A stretch of DNA of 64,000 bases from Leptospira johnsonii. GTDB taxonomy: Bacteria; Spirochaetota; Leptospiria; Leptospirales; Leptospiraceae. Position 1 is the first letter of the stretch, and every line of letters begins with the position of its first letter. This document shows positions 22,585 through 31,524 of the stretch, in pieces. The notes beneath the pieces are model-generated. The model was given only the letters and a program-made list of their open reading frames with translations. It searched no databases and had not been told where the DNA came from. The position numbers and the translations under genes are program-made. The stretch lies in contig NZ_BFAY01000006.1 of assembly GCF_003112675.1 (NCBI RefSeq), positions 186,001-250,000 on the forward strand, in the 5' to 3' direction.

Positions 22585-23157
22585 ATGAAAAGATTCCAAT
22601 TCAGACTCGAACCTGTACTTCGTTTAAAGAAGATCAAAGAGGACCAAAAACTCAAAGAACTTTCGGAATTAGTAGCCGAAGTCAATCAACGTAAATCCGA
22701 AATAGATTCTAACGAAGCAAGGATACGCTCCTTATCTTCTACCGAACTGGCAGGAAGTACGGACCTAAGAGAATATTCTTATTTGCAAACTTATATGAGA
22801 CAACTTCTGACTCGAAATACTGAGTTAGAAACTGAGATCCATTCCTTTGATGAACCTGTTGAGAAAAAAAGAACGGAAGTAACAGAGGCAAGAAAAGAGA
22901 AGAAGGTACTGGAACTTCTAAAAGAAAACCGTTTCAAGGAGTACATTCACTCCTATAGAAAGGCGGAAAAAATCCAGGCAGAAGAGCAATTTTTAGCAGA
23001 TCTTTATAGGAAGACTAGGGAGGAAACATATGGGGCTGATAGATCTAAACGGGATCCGAAAGTATTTACCTATGATACGGGAGGCGTCGAGCGCACCGGT
23101 ACAGAAGATGCGGGACTTTCTGAACTCAGAAAACTTTACGAGCGTTATAAAAAGTGA
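22585..23157 (+). CDS. fliJ: Flagellar export chaperone FliJ
   Basis: This 190-residue protein is nearly all charged alpha-helix with the FliJ opening FQFRLEPVLRLKKIKEDQK. FliJ is the central stalk of the FliI ring and escorts export chaperones. It is longer than typical FliJ (about 150 residues). The last 42 codons overlap the next gene in another frame, and the tail still reads as plausible helix (LSELRKLYERYKK). Confidence 0.88.
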   Translation: MKRFQFRLEPVLRLKKIKEDQKLKELSELVAEVNQRKSEIDSNEARIRSLSSTELAGSTDLREYSYLQTYMRQLLTRNTELETEIHSFDEPVEKKRTEVTEARKEKKVLELLKENRFKEYIHSYRKAEKIQAEEQFLADLYRKTREETYGADRSKRDPKVFTYDTGGVERTGTEDAGLSELRKLYERYKK

Positions 23158-23311
23158 CCTCCCCTTTTTAGAAGTACGCAAAACTGTCGAATCTTCCGAT
23201 CCTTTAATCGGGAGTATGTCGAATCTCCAAGATAAGATTTCCCATTTAGAAAATAAGGCCGGGGAGTTGGAAAAAAGAATTTCAGGATCCAGGCTGGACA
23301 TTCGGGTATAA
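23030..23311 (+). CDS. 93-aa protein overlapping fliJ out of frame, between fliJ and flbB
   Basis: The ORF starts inside fliJ with a strong ribosome site (GGGAGGAAACATATG) and overlaps fliJ by 128 bases. The product is soluble: MGLIDLNGIRKYLPMIREAS at the front and a short coiled coil near residues 62-85 (SNLQDKISHLENKAGELEKR). It stops three bases before the flbB GTG. The strong start signal, the spacing and the position support a real flagellar-operon gene. I do not recognise a family. Confidence 0.72.
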   Translation: MGLIDLNGIRKYLPMIREASSAPVQKMRDFLNSENFTSVIKSDLPFLEVRKTVESSDPLIGSMSNLQDKISHLENKAGELEKRISGSRLDIRV

Positions 23312-23314
23312 GAA

Positions 23315-23956
23315 GTGGCAAGTTTAACCGACAAAGCAAGAGCAGTATATCTAGTACTTCTGATCTTCTTCTTAGTGTTGATCGGATTTTTTGCGTTCCA
23401 TTATTTTCAGATCATAGACGCTGCTGAAATTTTTCCTTTTTTAAGGACAGAACCAGGTTTAGTAAATGCGGATTCTGAATCCCCTTCCGAATTGGAAAAA
23501 TTGGAATTCCGCAAAGAAATGGAAAGGCTCGCCAAAGACAGGGACGAGATCTCTCAAAAAGAAGATGAATTAAAGAAAGAAAAAGAGCGTTTAGAAGCCG
23601 AATTGGAAAAGATCGAGGAACTGAAACGAGGTCTTACTTCCAAGGAGAATGAGCTCAAATCTTCTGAATCCGAAAGAAATAGCAGAGGCAAATTGGTTAA
23701 GGTCATGGCGGAGAAGGTAGCGAATATGCCTCCAGACAATGCCGTTCAGATGCTGACCAATTGGCCGGATAAGGATATCATAGATGTATTCATCCAAATG
23801 GACAAGGACGCGGAACAGGACGGTAGACAGACTATCACTACTTACCTTCTCACCTTGTTCCCAGCAGAACGCAGGGCGAATATTACGAATAAATGGTTGT
23901 CAAGATCGGATGTGATCAAGGCCCCCGAATCCAATTCTGAATCCGAAGAACTCTAA
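23315..23956 (+). CDS. flbB: FlbB/MotE-like periplasmic flagellar collar protein
   Basis: This 213-residue protein begins at a GTG. It has one membrane helix (about residues 11-31), a long coiled coil (about 60-115) and a C-terminal MgtE-N/MotE-like helical domain (MPPDNAVQMLTNWPDKDIID). The order and the place after fliJ match spirochete FlbB, the base of the periplasmic collar that holds stators around the rotor. It should sit in the inner membrane with its body in the periplasm. Confidence 0.83.
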   Translation: MASLTDKARAVYLVLLIFFLVLIGFFAFHYFQIIDAAEIFPFLRTEPGLVNADSESPSELEKLEFRKEMERLAKDRDEISQKEDELKKEKERLEAELEKIEELKRGLTSKENELKSSESERNSRGKLVKVMAEKVANMPPDNAVQMLTNWPDKDIIDVFIQMDKDAEQDGRQTITTYLLTLFPAERRANITNKWLSRSDVIKAPESNSESEEL

Positions 23957-23962
23957 AATTTT

Positions 23963-24355
23963 ATGAAAAAGATAACGATCCTTTTTTTTTCTATACTAGT
24001 ATCATACACAGGAGCCATCTACTCAAAGAGTAAAAAGGCAGCTCCTGCAAAACCGAAATATGTTTCCGGCGAAGAACTTGTCAATAACCCAGGGAAAGCC
24101 GTGGGAGAGACTGTCCGAGTTGCCGGAACAGTGACCCATGTGCTCTACAAAGGTAATTCGATCCGATTCGTGGTTCACTTCTCAGGAAAACCAGTGGTCT
24201 TAGATTCCGACGATTACAGTTTAATGAACCGTGTATCCGTAGGTTCCTACGTAGAAGTCTGTGGATTTTATCTAAAAAATAAGAAGCTGGATCTGGACGG
24301 AAAAAGAACAGACATGCCTTCTATCGTTATAGAACAGACTTATTGTACGAATTAG
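23963..24355 (+). CDS. Small secreted OB-fold-like protein
   Basis: This 130-residue protein has a signal peptide (MKKITILFFSILVSYTGAIYS). Its body reads like a single beta-barrel of the nucleic-acid-binding/OB type (VGETVRVAGTVTHVLYKG, VGSYVEVCGFY). No lipobox is present. It lies six bases after flbB and probably shares its transcript. A periplasmic role is inferred; the ligand is unknown. Confidence 0.7.
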   Translation: MKKITILFFSILVSYTGAIYSKSKKAAPAKPKYVSGEELVNNPGKAVGETVRVAGTVTHVLYKGNSIRFVVHFSGKPVVLDSDDYSLMNRVSVGSYVEVCGFYLKNKKLDLDGKRTDMPSIVIEQTYCTN

Positions 24356-24371
24356 CGTTTCGTGCGGAGCC

Positions 24372-24418
24372 CACAGAGTTCACTGAAATTATTTCGTGCG
24401 CTCTACGTGGTCTCTGTG
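24372..24418. repeat. Inverted repeat in the convergent gap
   Basis: CACAGAG at 24372-24378 and CTCTGTG at 24412-24418 form a seven-base inverted repeat. The string TTTCGTGCG occurs twice nearby (about 24358 and 24392). It lies where the two flagellar clusters converge. Neither strand has a T-run after the arm, so an intrinsic terminator is not supported; it may be an intergenic repeat. Confidence 0.35.
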
Positions 24419-24435
24419 CGAAAAAAATCCAAGCC

Positions 24436-25479
24436 TCATTTCGAGCTTCTATTCTTTAAGAAAATTTCCACTCTTTCTTTTGCATTCTTTCTAATATTCG
24501 CGTAGAAAAAATGGAAATCTCCAGTATGTAAATTTCCATCCTTTCCTAAATTGGGAGTTCTAGTGATTTCAGGCTCGTGTATCCATAATACTCCTGAATT
24601 ACATTTAGCATCCGCGCCCCCCGGGATCAATTGATCAAAACTTCTGTTTACGCTTCCTAAGTTTTCAGACTTTGGAGAATATTCCTCATCCTGTTTCCAA
24701 CTCAAAGGATTCACACAGACTGTGTCTTTTCCGTATCTGTCCAATAATCTACCCGGAGAATTTCCCCAAATATAGGAATTCCACCCTACTACACATCCGG
24801 TTTCTTTCGGATTGGAGCATACGGGCAGACCGGTTTCTTCCGCTTTGAACGGAAATCCGATCGAATAAGATGCAATTAGGTTTTTCTTATATTCTAGATT
24901 GGAAGAGATTACTTCCTTGAGTAAGCGGATAGAATGTCGGGTGCCTTGGCTATGAGAAGCTATGATAAAAGGCCTTCCCTTATTCCAATGTTTCATATAA
25001 TACAAAAAGGAAGACTTCACATCCTCATAGGCAAAATCCAAAGCGGCTTCTCCTTCGGAAGCATCCTTTGTAAAAACAAAAAAAGCAGCCTGTCTATATC
25101 TGGGAGCATACACTTTACAACACTCATTAAATGCGCTTGCTTGGGTCCGAATAGGATGTTTATCGGTTCTTTCGTTTAAACTCTCGTCCTTGAGATCTCC
25201 ATTCCAATATTTAGGTCGAAGAAGTAATGTGGTCGGATGAATGTAAAAGGTATCCGCCTCTGCGATAGATTGGTTTTCTTTTAAGTGTGAATTTTCAGGA
25301 ACCAGGTCGGCATTGTCTTTTTTATCAGGAAGTGCAGCCCAAAATTCAGACTTAGAATAATCAGGAGCTATTAAGTTCTTACTCTCTTCAAAATCCTTTC
25401 TAGGTTTGATGAGGAACATACACTGAAAACTAATTACTGCAAACATGGAAATAAAAAGAGAGTTGCGAAAGAATTTCAT
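24436..25479 (-). CDS. DUF3089 alpha/beta-hydrolase-like lipoprotein or secreted protein
   Basis: From MKFFRNSLF the product is 347 residues with a hydrophobic signal segment and a possible lipobox cysteine (VISFQC near residue 20). DUF3089 marks are DTFYIHPTTLLL, NECCKVYAPRYRQA and the nucleophile elbow ASHSQGTRH. The family is lipase-like; the substrate is unknown. It stands alone between the two convergent flagellar clusters. An in-frame ATG seven codons upstream gives a poorer signal peptide. Confidence 0.8.
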   Translation of the reverse strand: MKFFRNSLFISMFAVISFQCMFLIKPRKDFEESKNLIAPDYSKSEFWAALPDKKDNADLVPENSHLKENQSIAEADTFYIHPTTLLLRPKYWNGDLKDESLNERTDKHPIRTQASAFNECCKVYAPRYRQAAFFVFTKDASEGEAALDFAYEDVKSSFLYYMKHWNKGRPFIIASHSQGTRHSIRLLKEVISSNLEYKKNLIASYSIGFPFKAEETGLPVCSNPKETGCVVGWNSYIWGNSPGRLLDRYGKDTVCVNPLSWKQDEEYSPKSENLGSVNRSFDQLIPGGADAKCNSGVLWIHEPEITRTPNLGKDGNLHTGDFHFFYANIRKNAKERVEIFLKNRSSK

Positions 25480-25549
25480 ATTACCTAATCCTTGGTCCAA
25501 ACATATGAAAGCGAAGAAAGGCGCAGGTTTCCGAATTTACGTAAAATTC

Positions 25550-26101
25550 TTAAAATAAAATTTCTTCTAAACGAGCCAACGCGAATTCCAACTTATCGTT
25601 TATTATGATATGATCGAATTCGTCTTTACGAGCCAATTCTTGTTTTCCGTTCCTAATCCTTTTTAGGATACTTTCTTCGGAGTCTGTCCCTCTTCCTCTA
25701 AGTCTGTTCTCCCATTCTTCTTCATTGGGGGGAAGTATAAAGATCGTGATCGCTTCTTTTCCGAGTTTTTCTTTTACTTGAGCCGCACCCTGCACGTCCA
25801 GGTCCATGATCACGGATTTACCGGAAGAAGTGCATTGGTTTACGAACTTTGCGGGAGTTCCATAATAATTATCATGGACCTTGGCCCACTCTAAAAATTC
25901 CCCCTTCTCTATTCCGGATTCGAATTCCTCTTTCGTTAGAAAAAAATACGTTACGCCTTCCTTGTCTCCCGGACGTGGAGCCCTGGTCGTACAAGAAACT
26001 GAAAAAGCCAAATCAGGATGTTTGGCTCTTATCATTTGGATGAGTGTGGATTTACCTCCTCCTGCTACGGAGGATAGAACGATCAGCTTGGGAGAGTTCA
26101 G
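25550..26101 (-). CDS. gmk: Guanylate kinase, apparently with a CTG start
   Basis: The enzyme phosphorylates GMP to GDP. The P-loop ([10 protein letters not shown]), [18 protein letters not shown] and [14 protein letters not shown] are clear. The first ATG in frame (26035) lies after the P-loop and would remove it. Reading back, no ATG, GTG or TTG occurs before the in-frame stop at 26132-26134. The best start is CTG at 26099-26101, which overlaps the remA TGA (CTGA) and follows a purine-rich GAGGAAGAAAAGGA. This gives 183 residues, close to family size. It ends the reverse flagellar run. Confidence 0.85.
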   Translation of the reverse strand: MNSPKLIVLSSVAGGGKSTLIQMIRAKHPDLAFSVSCTTRAPRPGDKEGVTYFFLTKEEFESGIEKGEFLEWAKVHDNYYGTPAKFVNQCTSSGKSVIMDLDVQGAAQVKEKLGKEAITIFILPPNEEEWENRLRGRGTDSEESILKRIRNGKQELARKDEFDHIIINDKLEFALARLEEILF

Positions 26102-26379
26102 TCCTTTTCTTCCTCTTCTTCTGCAATGGAGTTATCCCTGCTTTCTATCCTTCTTGTGAGGGCTTCCACTCTTAAGTTGGAAAGGATCAGATGGTTGGAG
26201 TCCGTGATTATGATGGACCTGGTCTTTTTTCCCTGAGTCGCGTCTACCAAACTGTTATTACTTTTGGCTTCGTTTCGGATCCTTTTTGCGGAAGCCGAAT
26301 CCGAATGAATGATACCCACAATCTTGGAAACCATGACGATATTTCCAAAACCAACGTTCAAGACGCTAAATTGGGACAT
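26098..26379 (-). CDS. remA: RemA-like DUF370 regulator
   Basis: This 93-residue protein has the DUF370/RemA core ([35 protein letters not shown]) and an acidic tail. RemA proteins are DNA-binding regulators of matrix or osmotic genes in Bacillus, where remA likewise precedes gmk. The start overlaps the upstream stop (TAATG) after AGGAGG. Its own TGA overlaps the gmk CTG. Confidence 0.86.
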   Translation of the reverse strand: MSQFSVLNVGFGNIVMVSKIVGIIHSDSASAKRIRNEAKSNNSLVDATQGKKTRSIIITDSNHLILSNLRVEALTRRIESRDNSIAEEEEEKD

Positions 26380-27587
26380 TAGGTCCTCCTATTTCTCTCC
26401 AACCTAAATCTTTCAATAATGTCCACCTCACCGGTGGCGAGATCCAAGGCTTCTGAGATTTCTTCATGAGAATATCCTTTTTTCAAGAGGAAAACGACCT
26501 TCTCAATTTTACTCGCACCTTCTCCCAGGTCTTTTAGCGCCGTTTCAGAAGAAATTTTTACGGAATCCGGCTTTTGAGAAACATAGCCCGTCATTTTCCT
26601 TTCTAGGATCTTTCCAAAATTCTCTTCCAAAGGAATTTTATTATCCGTCCTTTTGGATTTAGAACTCGTTTTTTTAGGATCTAATTCGGGAGTATAATCC
26701 GGTTCCGCTTTTAAGGAGCCCCCGGTAATATCTTCCGGAAATTCAATTTTATTCTCTTCGAATGGATCCCCATCCAAAGAAATATCGAATGTAGAGCTCG
26801 GATTGTACATCGGTTGAGGAGTTCTGGTCGGAGAAATTTCGGACATCAATTCTTGGGAATCTTTCCAACCCATCACATCCTTGATCTTTTTACCAAAGGT
26901 TTTTAGAATTCCCAAAGTTCCTGATTCCTCTTCAGCAGAGGACACATCTTCTTTTTTGAGATTTTTTCTTCCCGGATCCAAGAACGGTTTTGGATTTTCA
27001 GTAGAATAATTCTCTCTCAGATTTTGTTTATAGAGTCTGCCTACACCTTCTCCTGCTTTTGCTGCAAGTTCCTGTTTCCGGGACTCCAAGGATTCAATCG
27101 GAGCCGATTGTAATTCTTTTTGTTTTTCCCGAATTAGAGTTAGATATTCATTCTTGAATTTTTCCTCGTCGGAAATTTTGACTTCTTCTTGGCGAGTAAG
27201 GATAGAAGGTGCCTCGGTTCTCGATTCTTCCTCTACGCTCTCGAATTCCAATATTGGTTCGGGAGCTATATTCTGTTTTTCTAATTTTTTTCCTTCCGTA
27301 GAAAGTATTTTATCCGGAAGAGATTCCAGTTTTTGGAGGATGGATCTGTATTTGTCTTCCAAAGAATCGGAACGTTGAACCAAAATTTTATAAGCTTGGA
27401 TCTTGGAATTTAAAAGTTCTATCTGACTTTCCGTTTCTGTTTGGATCTCGTCCACTAAGGTCCGAATCTCTTCGTTGATACGGCGGATCATATGAGAACG
27501 GATCCTCTTCGTCACTTGCGCGGATATGCCTACGTACAAGCCTGCGGCTATGATAATGTTTAAGAATAGGACTGTGAATAATTCCAT
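26379..27587 (-). CDS. Membrane-anchored coiled-coil protein of the flagellar operon, unknown function
   Basis: From the ATG at 27587 the product is 402 residues with one N-terminal membrane helix (MELFTVLFLNIIIAAGLYVG), a coiled coil to about residue 95, a long charged low-complexity middle and a C-terminal helix-turn-helix-like motif (LKKGYSHEEISEALDLATGE). The topology suggests an inner-membrane anchor with a cytoplasmic body. A start 12 codons upstream is possible. The gene lies between the 121-aa protein and remA. I do not know a described function. Confidence 0.72.
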   Translation of the reverse strand: MELFTVLFLNIIIAAGLYVGISAQVTKRIRSHMIRRINEEIRTLVDEIQTETESQIELLNSKIQAYKILVQRSDSLEDKYRSILQKLESLPDKILSTEGKKLEKQNIAPEPILEFESVEEESRTEAPSILTRQEEVKISDEEKFKNEYLTLIREKQKELQSAPIESLESRKQELAAKAGEGVGRLYKQNLRENYSTENPKPFLDPGRKNLKKEDVSSAEEESGTLGILKTFGKKIKDVMGWKDSQELMSEISPTRTPQPMYNPSSTFDISLDGDPFEENKIEFPEDITGGSLKAEPDYTPELDPKKTSSKSKRTDNKIPLEENFGKILERKMTGYVSQKPDSVKISSETALKDLGEGASKIEKVVFLLKKGYSHEEISEALDLATGEVDIIERFRLERNRRT

Positions 27588-27650
27588 CGCACGAGTGTCC
27601 TTTTCGAGGATTTCCAACAACATTCCTCGGGAAGCCGGTGCGAGTTTTTA

Positions 27651-28016
27651 TTAAGCTATATAGTCCACTGTAGAACGAGTAGGCGTCCGAATTTCGGTTT
27701 TTCTACCGCTCTTATCATAGGAGAATATTCTCTCCTTTCCACCCTCGGGTTTTGGCCCTTTGAAAGAACGGATTTCCTTTTCTATTTCTCCGATCCTTTG
27801 AGTGTATGAGGTGCGAAGTCTTTCTCTGTATTCTGGAGATAGTGAAAAAGTCTCGGTGTACATCTGCACCGCATACTTTTTATCTATGGAATACTCTCTG
27901 ACCGATTTTTCGTTCTGAGCGATCACATTCGAAAGAGTATGTGGATTCTCCACCATAGTCCTTCGGACCAGATCGTTCACTGCGCCGTATCCGGAAAGAG
28001 GTTCGTTCAGCCTCAT
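27651..28016 (-). CDS. Small flagellar-operon protein of unknown function (121 aa)
   Basis: This is a soluble 121-residue protein with no signal or membrane segment. It starts after AAAGGAT, five bases from the fapA stop, so it is co-transcribed. The front (MRLNEPLSGYGAVNDLVRRT) and the central helical stretch (YRERLRTSYTQRIGEIEKEI) suggest a helical protein. No family is recognised. Confidence 0.68.
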   Translation of the reverse strand: MRLNEPLSGYGAVNDLVRRTMVENPHTLSNVIAQNEKSVREYSIDKKYAVQMYTETFSLSPEYRERLRTSYTQRIGEIEKEIRSFKGPKPEGGKERIFSYDKSGRKTEIRTPTRSTVDYIA

Positions 28017-28021
28017 ATCCT

Positions 28022-30004
28022 TTATTTTCCTCTAGATCTGTTTTTTCTCCAGTCTTTTTTATCCGGTTCAGGATCTTGGTACGGCAATTGTCGGATCACT
28101 CCGTTCTCTTCCACGAAGGTCTTATGTTTGATCTCGTTACGGGTCTTGAAGTCCGCACTCTTGATCTTAATGGTAACCCCACCATATAGGGTCTTTTCGA
28201 CACTGATCTTACCGTTTGCGGCTCTTTCTTCTATATATGCCTTGAGATTCTGGATCTCGTTTTCGTATTCTCTGACCCGGGTCTCTAGTTTTTCGGTAGC
28301 CTTGCTCGTTTTGATCAACTGTTGTTCATGGTCTTTGGTAAAAGAAGCAGGGTCATTCTCCTTTCTGGCCTTGAGAGTCTTAAGGCTTTTGGAGATCTGT
28401 TCGAATTTTTCTTGGTTTTCGGCCAGTTTCTCTTCGTATTCGGAGATCTGTTTTAATACTTTAGGATCTGTTCCTACGATAAGTTCTGTAGCAGGGTTGG
28501 CAGAAGATCCTATGACCTTGGCCGCGATCGTATCAGAAGCACGGATCGTACCTCCTACAATCTGTCCCCTCTTGCCATTGGAGATTACTTTTCCGCCCGC
28601 ACTCACAAAACAGTGTAGAATTCCTTCTTGGACTACCACGTCTTTTTCCGTGACTACGGTTGCATTTTGGATGAATTTTGCGATTACGTTCCCGCCTGTG
28701 GATTCGATTCGAGCTTCGTCCCTTCCGGAAACCCCCTGGCGGATGATGATATCCCCGTCCGCTTCCACATTTGCTTTTTGGACAGTACCATAAATTTCAA
28801 TGTTTCCCGCAGCCTTAACGGAATAGTTATCTTCTACGTTCCCGGTGATGATCACCGAACCTAAGAATGTAACGTTACCGGTTTTGATACCAACATCTCC
28901 GTTGACCCGATAAACTGTTTCGACGGAGAGCCTACCGCTTGCATAGACTACTTGTCCATTCACCTCTGCGGTGAGCTTGGTTCTATCTTCTGAAAGGATT
29001 GTCCCCTTTCCTTGTTTTAGTTCCGTATCTAGCCCGTCTTTCGCAGGTAAAAGTTCGTTGAATAATGTACGTCCGTACTTCCCTCTTTCCGCAGGGATTT
29101 TTTCCGCAAGAAGTTGTCCTACGACTACGTTTTCGATCAGGTCCATATCCTTGTAGTCCACTTTTCCGGATTCGTCTTCTCGGAAGACTACCTTCTTGCT
29201 GATTCGGACATGATAGACAACCTGAGCATTTTTTCCGTTTACAGGAGGATCTCCTTCTGCGGCGGTGAAAGGTTGGTTATAGAATTCGTCCTCCAACCTT
29301 TTTTGGATCTCTTCCTCTTTTACTCCGTATTTGATCCCTGCATTCTTGAGATAATTGACTACGTCTTTTACTTCCAGATCTCTTCCGCCAGGTTTAGGTG
29401 GGATGAAAGTGATTTTGGCCTTCATCTTATCTGGAGCAATATCCAATACCATCTTCGCCTCGGCGCCTTGCCTTGGTTTCATATTGGAAATATAGATCGG
29501 TTCTCCCTTGCCCTCTTTGACTATCTTGCGAATCTGGTTATCGTCTACTTCGTTTATTCCTCGGACAGAAAGTCTGCGAGAAACTTCTGAAAGTTCGATT
29601 GCCTTTCCTTCTCCAGAAGGTGGATAGATTGTGAGATATGTTCCGTTCCTGAAAATTTGAACGACTGCTCTTCCGTCTCTGTCCTTAGGTTGTAGGAATT
29701 CCTTCAAGTCTTTGGAGACAAGTTTTCCGGATCCACCCGTTAACTTTTTATCCAGTTCGGAAAGTTCGTCTAAGAATGTATCTTCAGGTAGAATGGAAGC
29801 TCTGATATGCCAAGGTTCCGAACCGAAAAGTTTTTTCTTTCCGCGTTTGATTACTATATAATCGAGCTCGTGTGATTTTCTTTTAAGATGGGCTGCCGCT
29901 AGCTGAAGACATTTTTCCAATGTAGGGGCTATAACTTCTACCTGCTCATTTTGGAGCTTGTCTAGTTCTTTGGATTGGTCTTTTAGAAAAGATGTAAGAC
30001 TCAA
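28022..30004 (-). CDS. fapA: FapA/DUF342 flagellar assembly protein A
   Basis: This 660-residue protein begins at TTG with AAGG four bases upstream. After an N-terminal KH/Jag-N-like part ([23 protein letters not shown]) it has a long beta-helical DUF342 region of repeated turns ([40 protein letters not shown]) and a coiled coil near 520-610. The family is linked to flagellar placement and membrane-associated polymers. It lies between fliA and the 121-aa gene, as in other spirochetes. Confidence 0.88.
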   Translation of the reverse strand: MSLTSFLKDQSKELDKLQNEQVEVIAPTLEKCLQLAAAHLKRKSHELDYIVIKRGKKKLFGSEPWHIRASILPEDTFLDELSELDKKLTGGSGKLVSKDLKEFLQPKDRDGRAVVQIFRNGTYLTIYPPSGEGKAIELSEVSRRLSVRGINEVDDNQIRKIVKEGKGEPIYISNMKPRQGAEAKMVLDIAPDKMKAKITFIPPKPGGRDLEVKDVVNYLKNAGIKYGVKEEEIQKRLEDEFYNQPFTAAEGDPPVNGKNAQVVYHVRISKKVVFREDESGKVDYKDMDLIENVVVGQLLAEKIPAERGKYGRTLFNELLPAKDGLDTELKQGKGTILSEDRTKLTAEVNGQVVYASGRLSVETVYRVNGDVGIKTGNVTFLGSVIITGNVEDNYSVKAAGNIEIYGTVQKANVEADGDIIIRQGVSGRDEARIESTGGNVIAKFIQNATVVTEKDVVVQEGILHCFVSAGGKVISNGKRGQIVGGTIRASDTIAAKVIGSSANPATELIVGTDPKVLKQISEYEEKLAENQEKFEQISKSLKTLKARKENDPASFTKDHEQQLIKTSKATEKLETRVREYENEIQNLKAYIEERAANGKISVEKTLYGGVTIKIKSADFKTRNEIKHKTFVEENGVIRQLPYQDPEPDKKDWRKNRSRGK

Positions 30005-30028
30005 GAACCTTTGCCCTCGTTCAGTATA

Positions 30029-30829
30029 TTATTTTTTACTAATAACCGATTTTACTTTTCCTAATTTGCTACGAAGTCTTGCTACAGCCCTCGTATGAAG
30101 TTGGGAAATTCTTGATTCGGTTACTTCCAATACTTCTCCAATCTCTTTTAAGGTTAGATCTTCGTAATAATAAAGAACGATTACTTTTTTTTCTTTGTCC
30201 GGAAGGGTTTTGATCGCTTCGACGATCACGTTTTTGATCTCTTCTTTTTCGATGATCGTGTCCGGATTCATATTCATCGGAGATTCTAATGTCTCCATGA
30301 AAGAAACCTCATCGTTCTCATCGCCGAGGAACCAAATATCGTTTAAAGAGACAAGTGACGTGCCACTGATCTTCGTAAGAAGCGAGTTGAACTCCTCGAC
30401 AGAGATCCCCATTTCTTTTGCGATCGCCTCGTCCTCTACATGAGCGCCCTCTTTGTTCTCGAGCATTCCGATAATTTGCTCCAACTGTTTCGCTTTTTGG
30501 CGAATGGAGCGAGGGATCCAGTCAATGGAACGAAGTTCATCGAAGATAGAACCTCTGATCCGAGTCATCGCATATGTTTTAAATTTGATCTGTCTTTCCG
30601 GATCGAATTTTTCGATCGCGTCTAGAAGACCAAACACACCATACGAAACAAGATCATCGAACTCGACGTTTTGAGGCATACCGATCGCGATACGACCAGC
30701 CACGTGTTTGACTAGAGGAGAGTATTTTTCTACAAGATAACTGCGAATATTCTGGTCTTTCGAATCCCGGTAGGACTTCCAAAGCTCGGTTTCATCCGTA
30801 TTATTGTATTTTTCGAAAAGTTTGGACAT
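30029..30829 (-). CDS. fliA: Flagellar sigma factor FliA (sigma-28/WhiG type)
   Basis: This 266-residue protein shows region 2 ([38 protein letters not shown]), the FliA/WhiG mark [11 protein letters not shown], region 3 ([17 protein letters not shown]) and region 4 ([20 protein letters not shown]). It should direct RNA polymerase to late flagellar and chemotaxis promoters. No good ribosome site precedes the ATG. Two copies of a 12-base repeat lie just upstream. Confidence 0.94.
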   Translation of the reverse strand: MSKLFEKYNNTDETELWKSYRDSKDQNIRSYLVEKYSPLVKHVAGRIAIGMPQNVEFDDLVSYGVFGLLDAIEKFDPERQIKFKTYAMTRIRGSIFDELRSIDWIPRSIRQKAKQLEQIIGMLENKEGAHVEDEAIAKEMGISVEEFNSLLTKISGTSLVSLNDIWFLGDENDEVSFMETLESPMNMNPDTIIEKEEIKNVIVEAIKTLPDKEKKVIVLYYYEDLTLKEIGEVLEVTESRISQLHTRAVARLRSKLGKVKSVISKK

Positions 30830-30892
30830 AACAACGGAATAGAATGGTCCTCTGCTTAAGAGTGTCGTGGACCAAACCGATTTGCAATAGCA

Positions 30893-30935
30893 TTTTTTGT
30901 CTCAAAAAAGGGAAATCAAGCAGTTTTTTGTCTCA
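30893..30935. repeat. Twin 12-base direct repeat upstream of fliA
   Basis: TTTTTTGTCTCA occurs at 30893-30904 and again at 30924-30935, a 31-base period or about three helical turns. On the fliA strand it reads TGAGACAAAAAA. The position just before fliA and the helical phasing suit a regulator-binding site. Chance in T-rich DNA is the alternative. Confidence 0.35.
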
Positions 30936-31038
30936 TTGGGTTTCTGTGCAGAAATCGAGAAGTTTACTCACAGTTGTAGTTCCTACATTCGGGGAATTTG
31001 ATACTCGGAGGATGGGAATCCGGTCGGAAAGATTTTTA

Positions 31039-31524
31039 TTATTTTTCCTGGCTTCCGTCGTCTTTCGCAAGCATGGTTCGGATCGCTTCCGCCATCAACT
31101 TAGGCTCGTTTTTAATCGCGATATTTTCTACGATGATATGGTCTCCGAATTTATCAGCTTTTTTGCGAGGAATACCGCTTGCAGCTGCTCGGATCTCGTC
31201 CGCACTACCTGGAGAATCGAAATTTGGGGCAGAAGTATCCATATCCGCATGTTCCGAATGGGAATGGCGACCTCCACCTTCGAGACCGTCTTCTTCTCCC
31301 CCGGTATAGGCTCCGGTGAAATTGCCAAGGAACTCTAAAAATTCAGGAACCTTGGAAGCTAATACGGAATATACTCCGAATCCGAAGACAGCCATACCGA
31401 CCGTGGATAAAAATGTGATAAATGCAATATGGCCGAAGTAATTTCCGACCATGATCCCGCAGACCAGACTTATGATGAGCCCTAAAAAGGAAAAAAAGCC
31501 GAGGAAACCGATTTGCAGGTTCAC
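31039..31524 (-). CDS. Two-span membrane protein between flhG and fliA, unknown function
   Basis: This 161-residue protein starts at a GTG that overlaps the flhG TGA (GTGA) after a GAGGA. Two membrane helices fill residues 5-27 and 31-55, followed by a Gly/His/Ser-rich linker and a soluble tail ([20 protein letters not shown]). A small gene at the same place occurs in other spirochete flagellar operons. A role with FlhG or FliA is inferred from linkage only. Confidence 0.72.
   Translation of the reverse strand: MNLQIGFLGFFSFLGLIISLVCGIMVGNYFGHIAFITFLSTVGMAVFGFGVYSVLASKVPEFLEFLGNFTGAYTGGEEDGLEGGGRHSHSEHADMDTSAPNFDSPGSADEIRAAASGIPRKKADKFGDHIIVENIAIKNEPKLMAEAIRTMLAKDDGSQEK

Noticed and set aside
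24356..24435. Bidirectional intrinsic terminator between the two flagellar clusters
   Set aside because: The inverted repeat has a 33-base loop and no T-run after the arm on either strand.
26098..26134. A -1 ribosomal frameshift joining RemA to Gmk
   Set aside because: The gmk frame is -1 to remA, but the sequence near the stop (GAAGAAAAGGAC) does not form a proper slippery heptamer and no downstream structure is evident. A CTG start is simpler.
27939..28793. Long open frame of 284 codons on the forward strand over fapA and the 121-aa gene
   Set aside because: It lies antisense to well-supported genes, is rich in Ser/Leu/Phe as expected from reverse reading of a charged protein, and has no ribosome site or domain.
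30844..31338. Forward frame of 164 codons upstream of fliA
   Set aside because: It is antisense to the coupled 161-aa membrane protein gene, which has a GTGA overlap and ribosome site.
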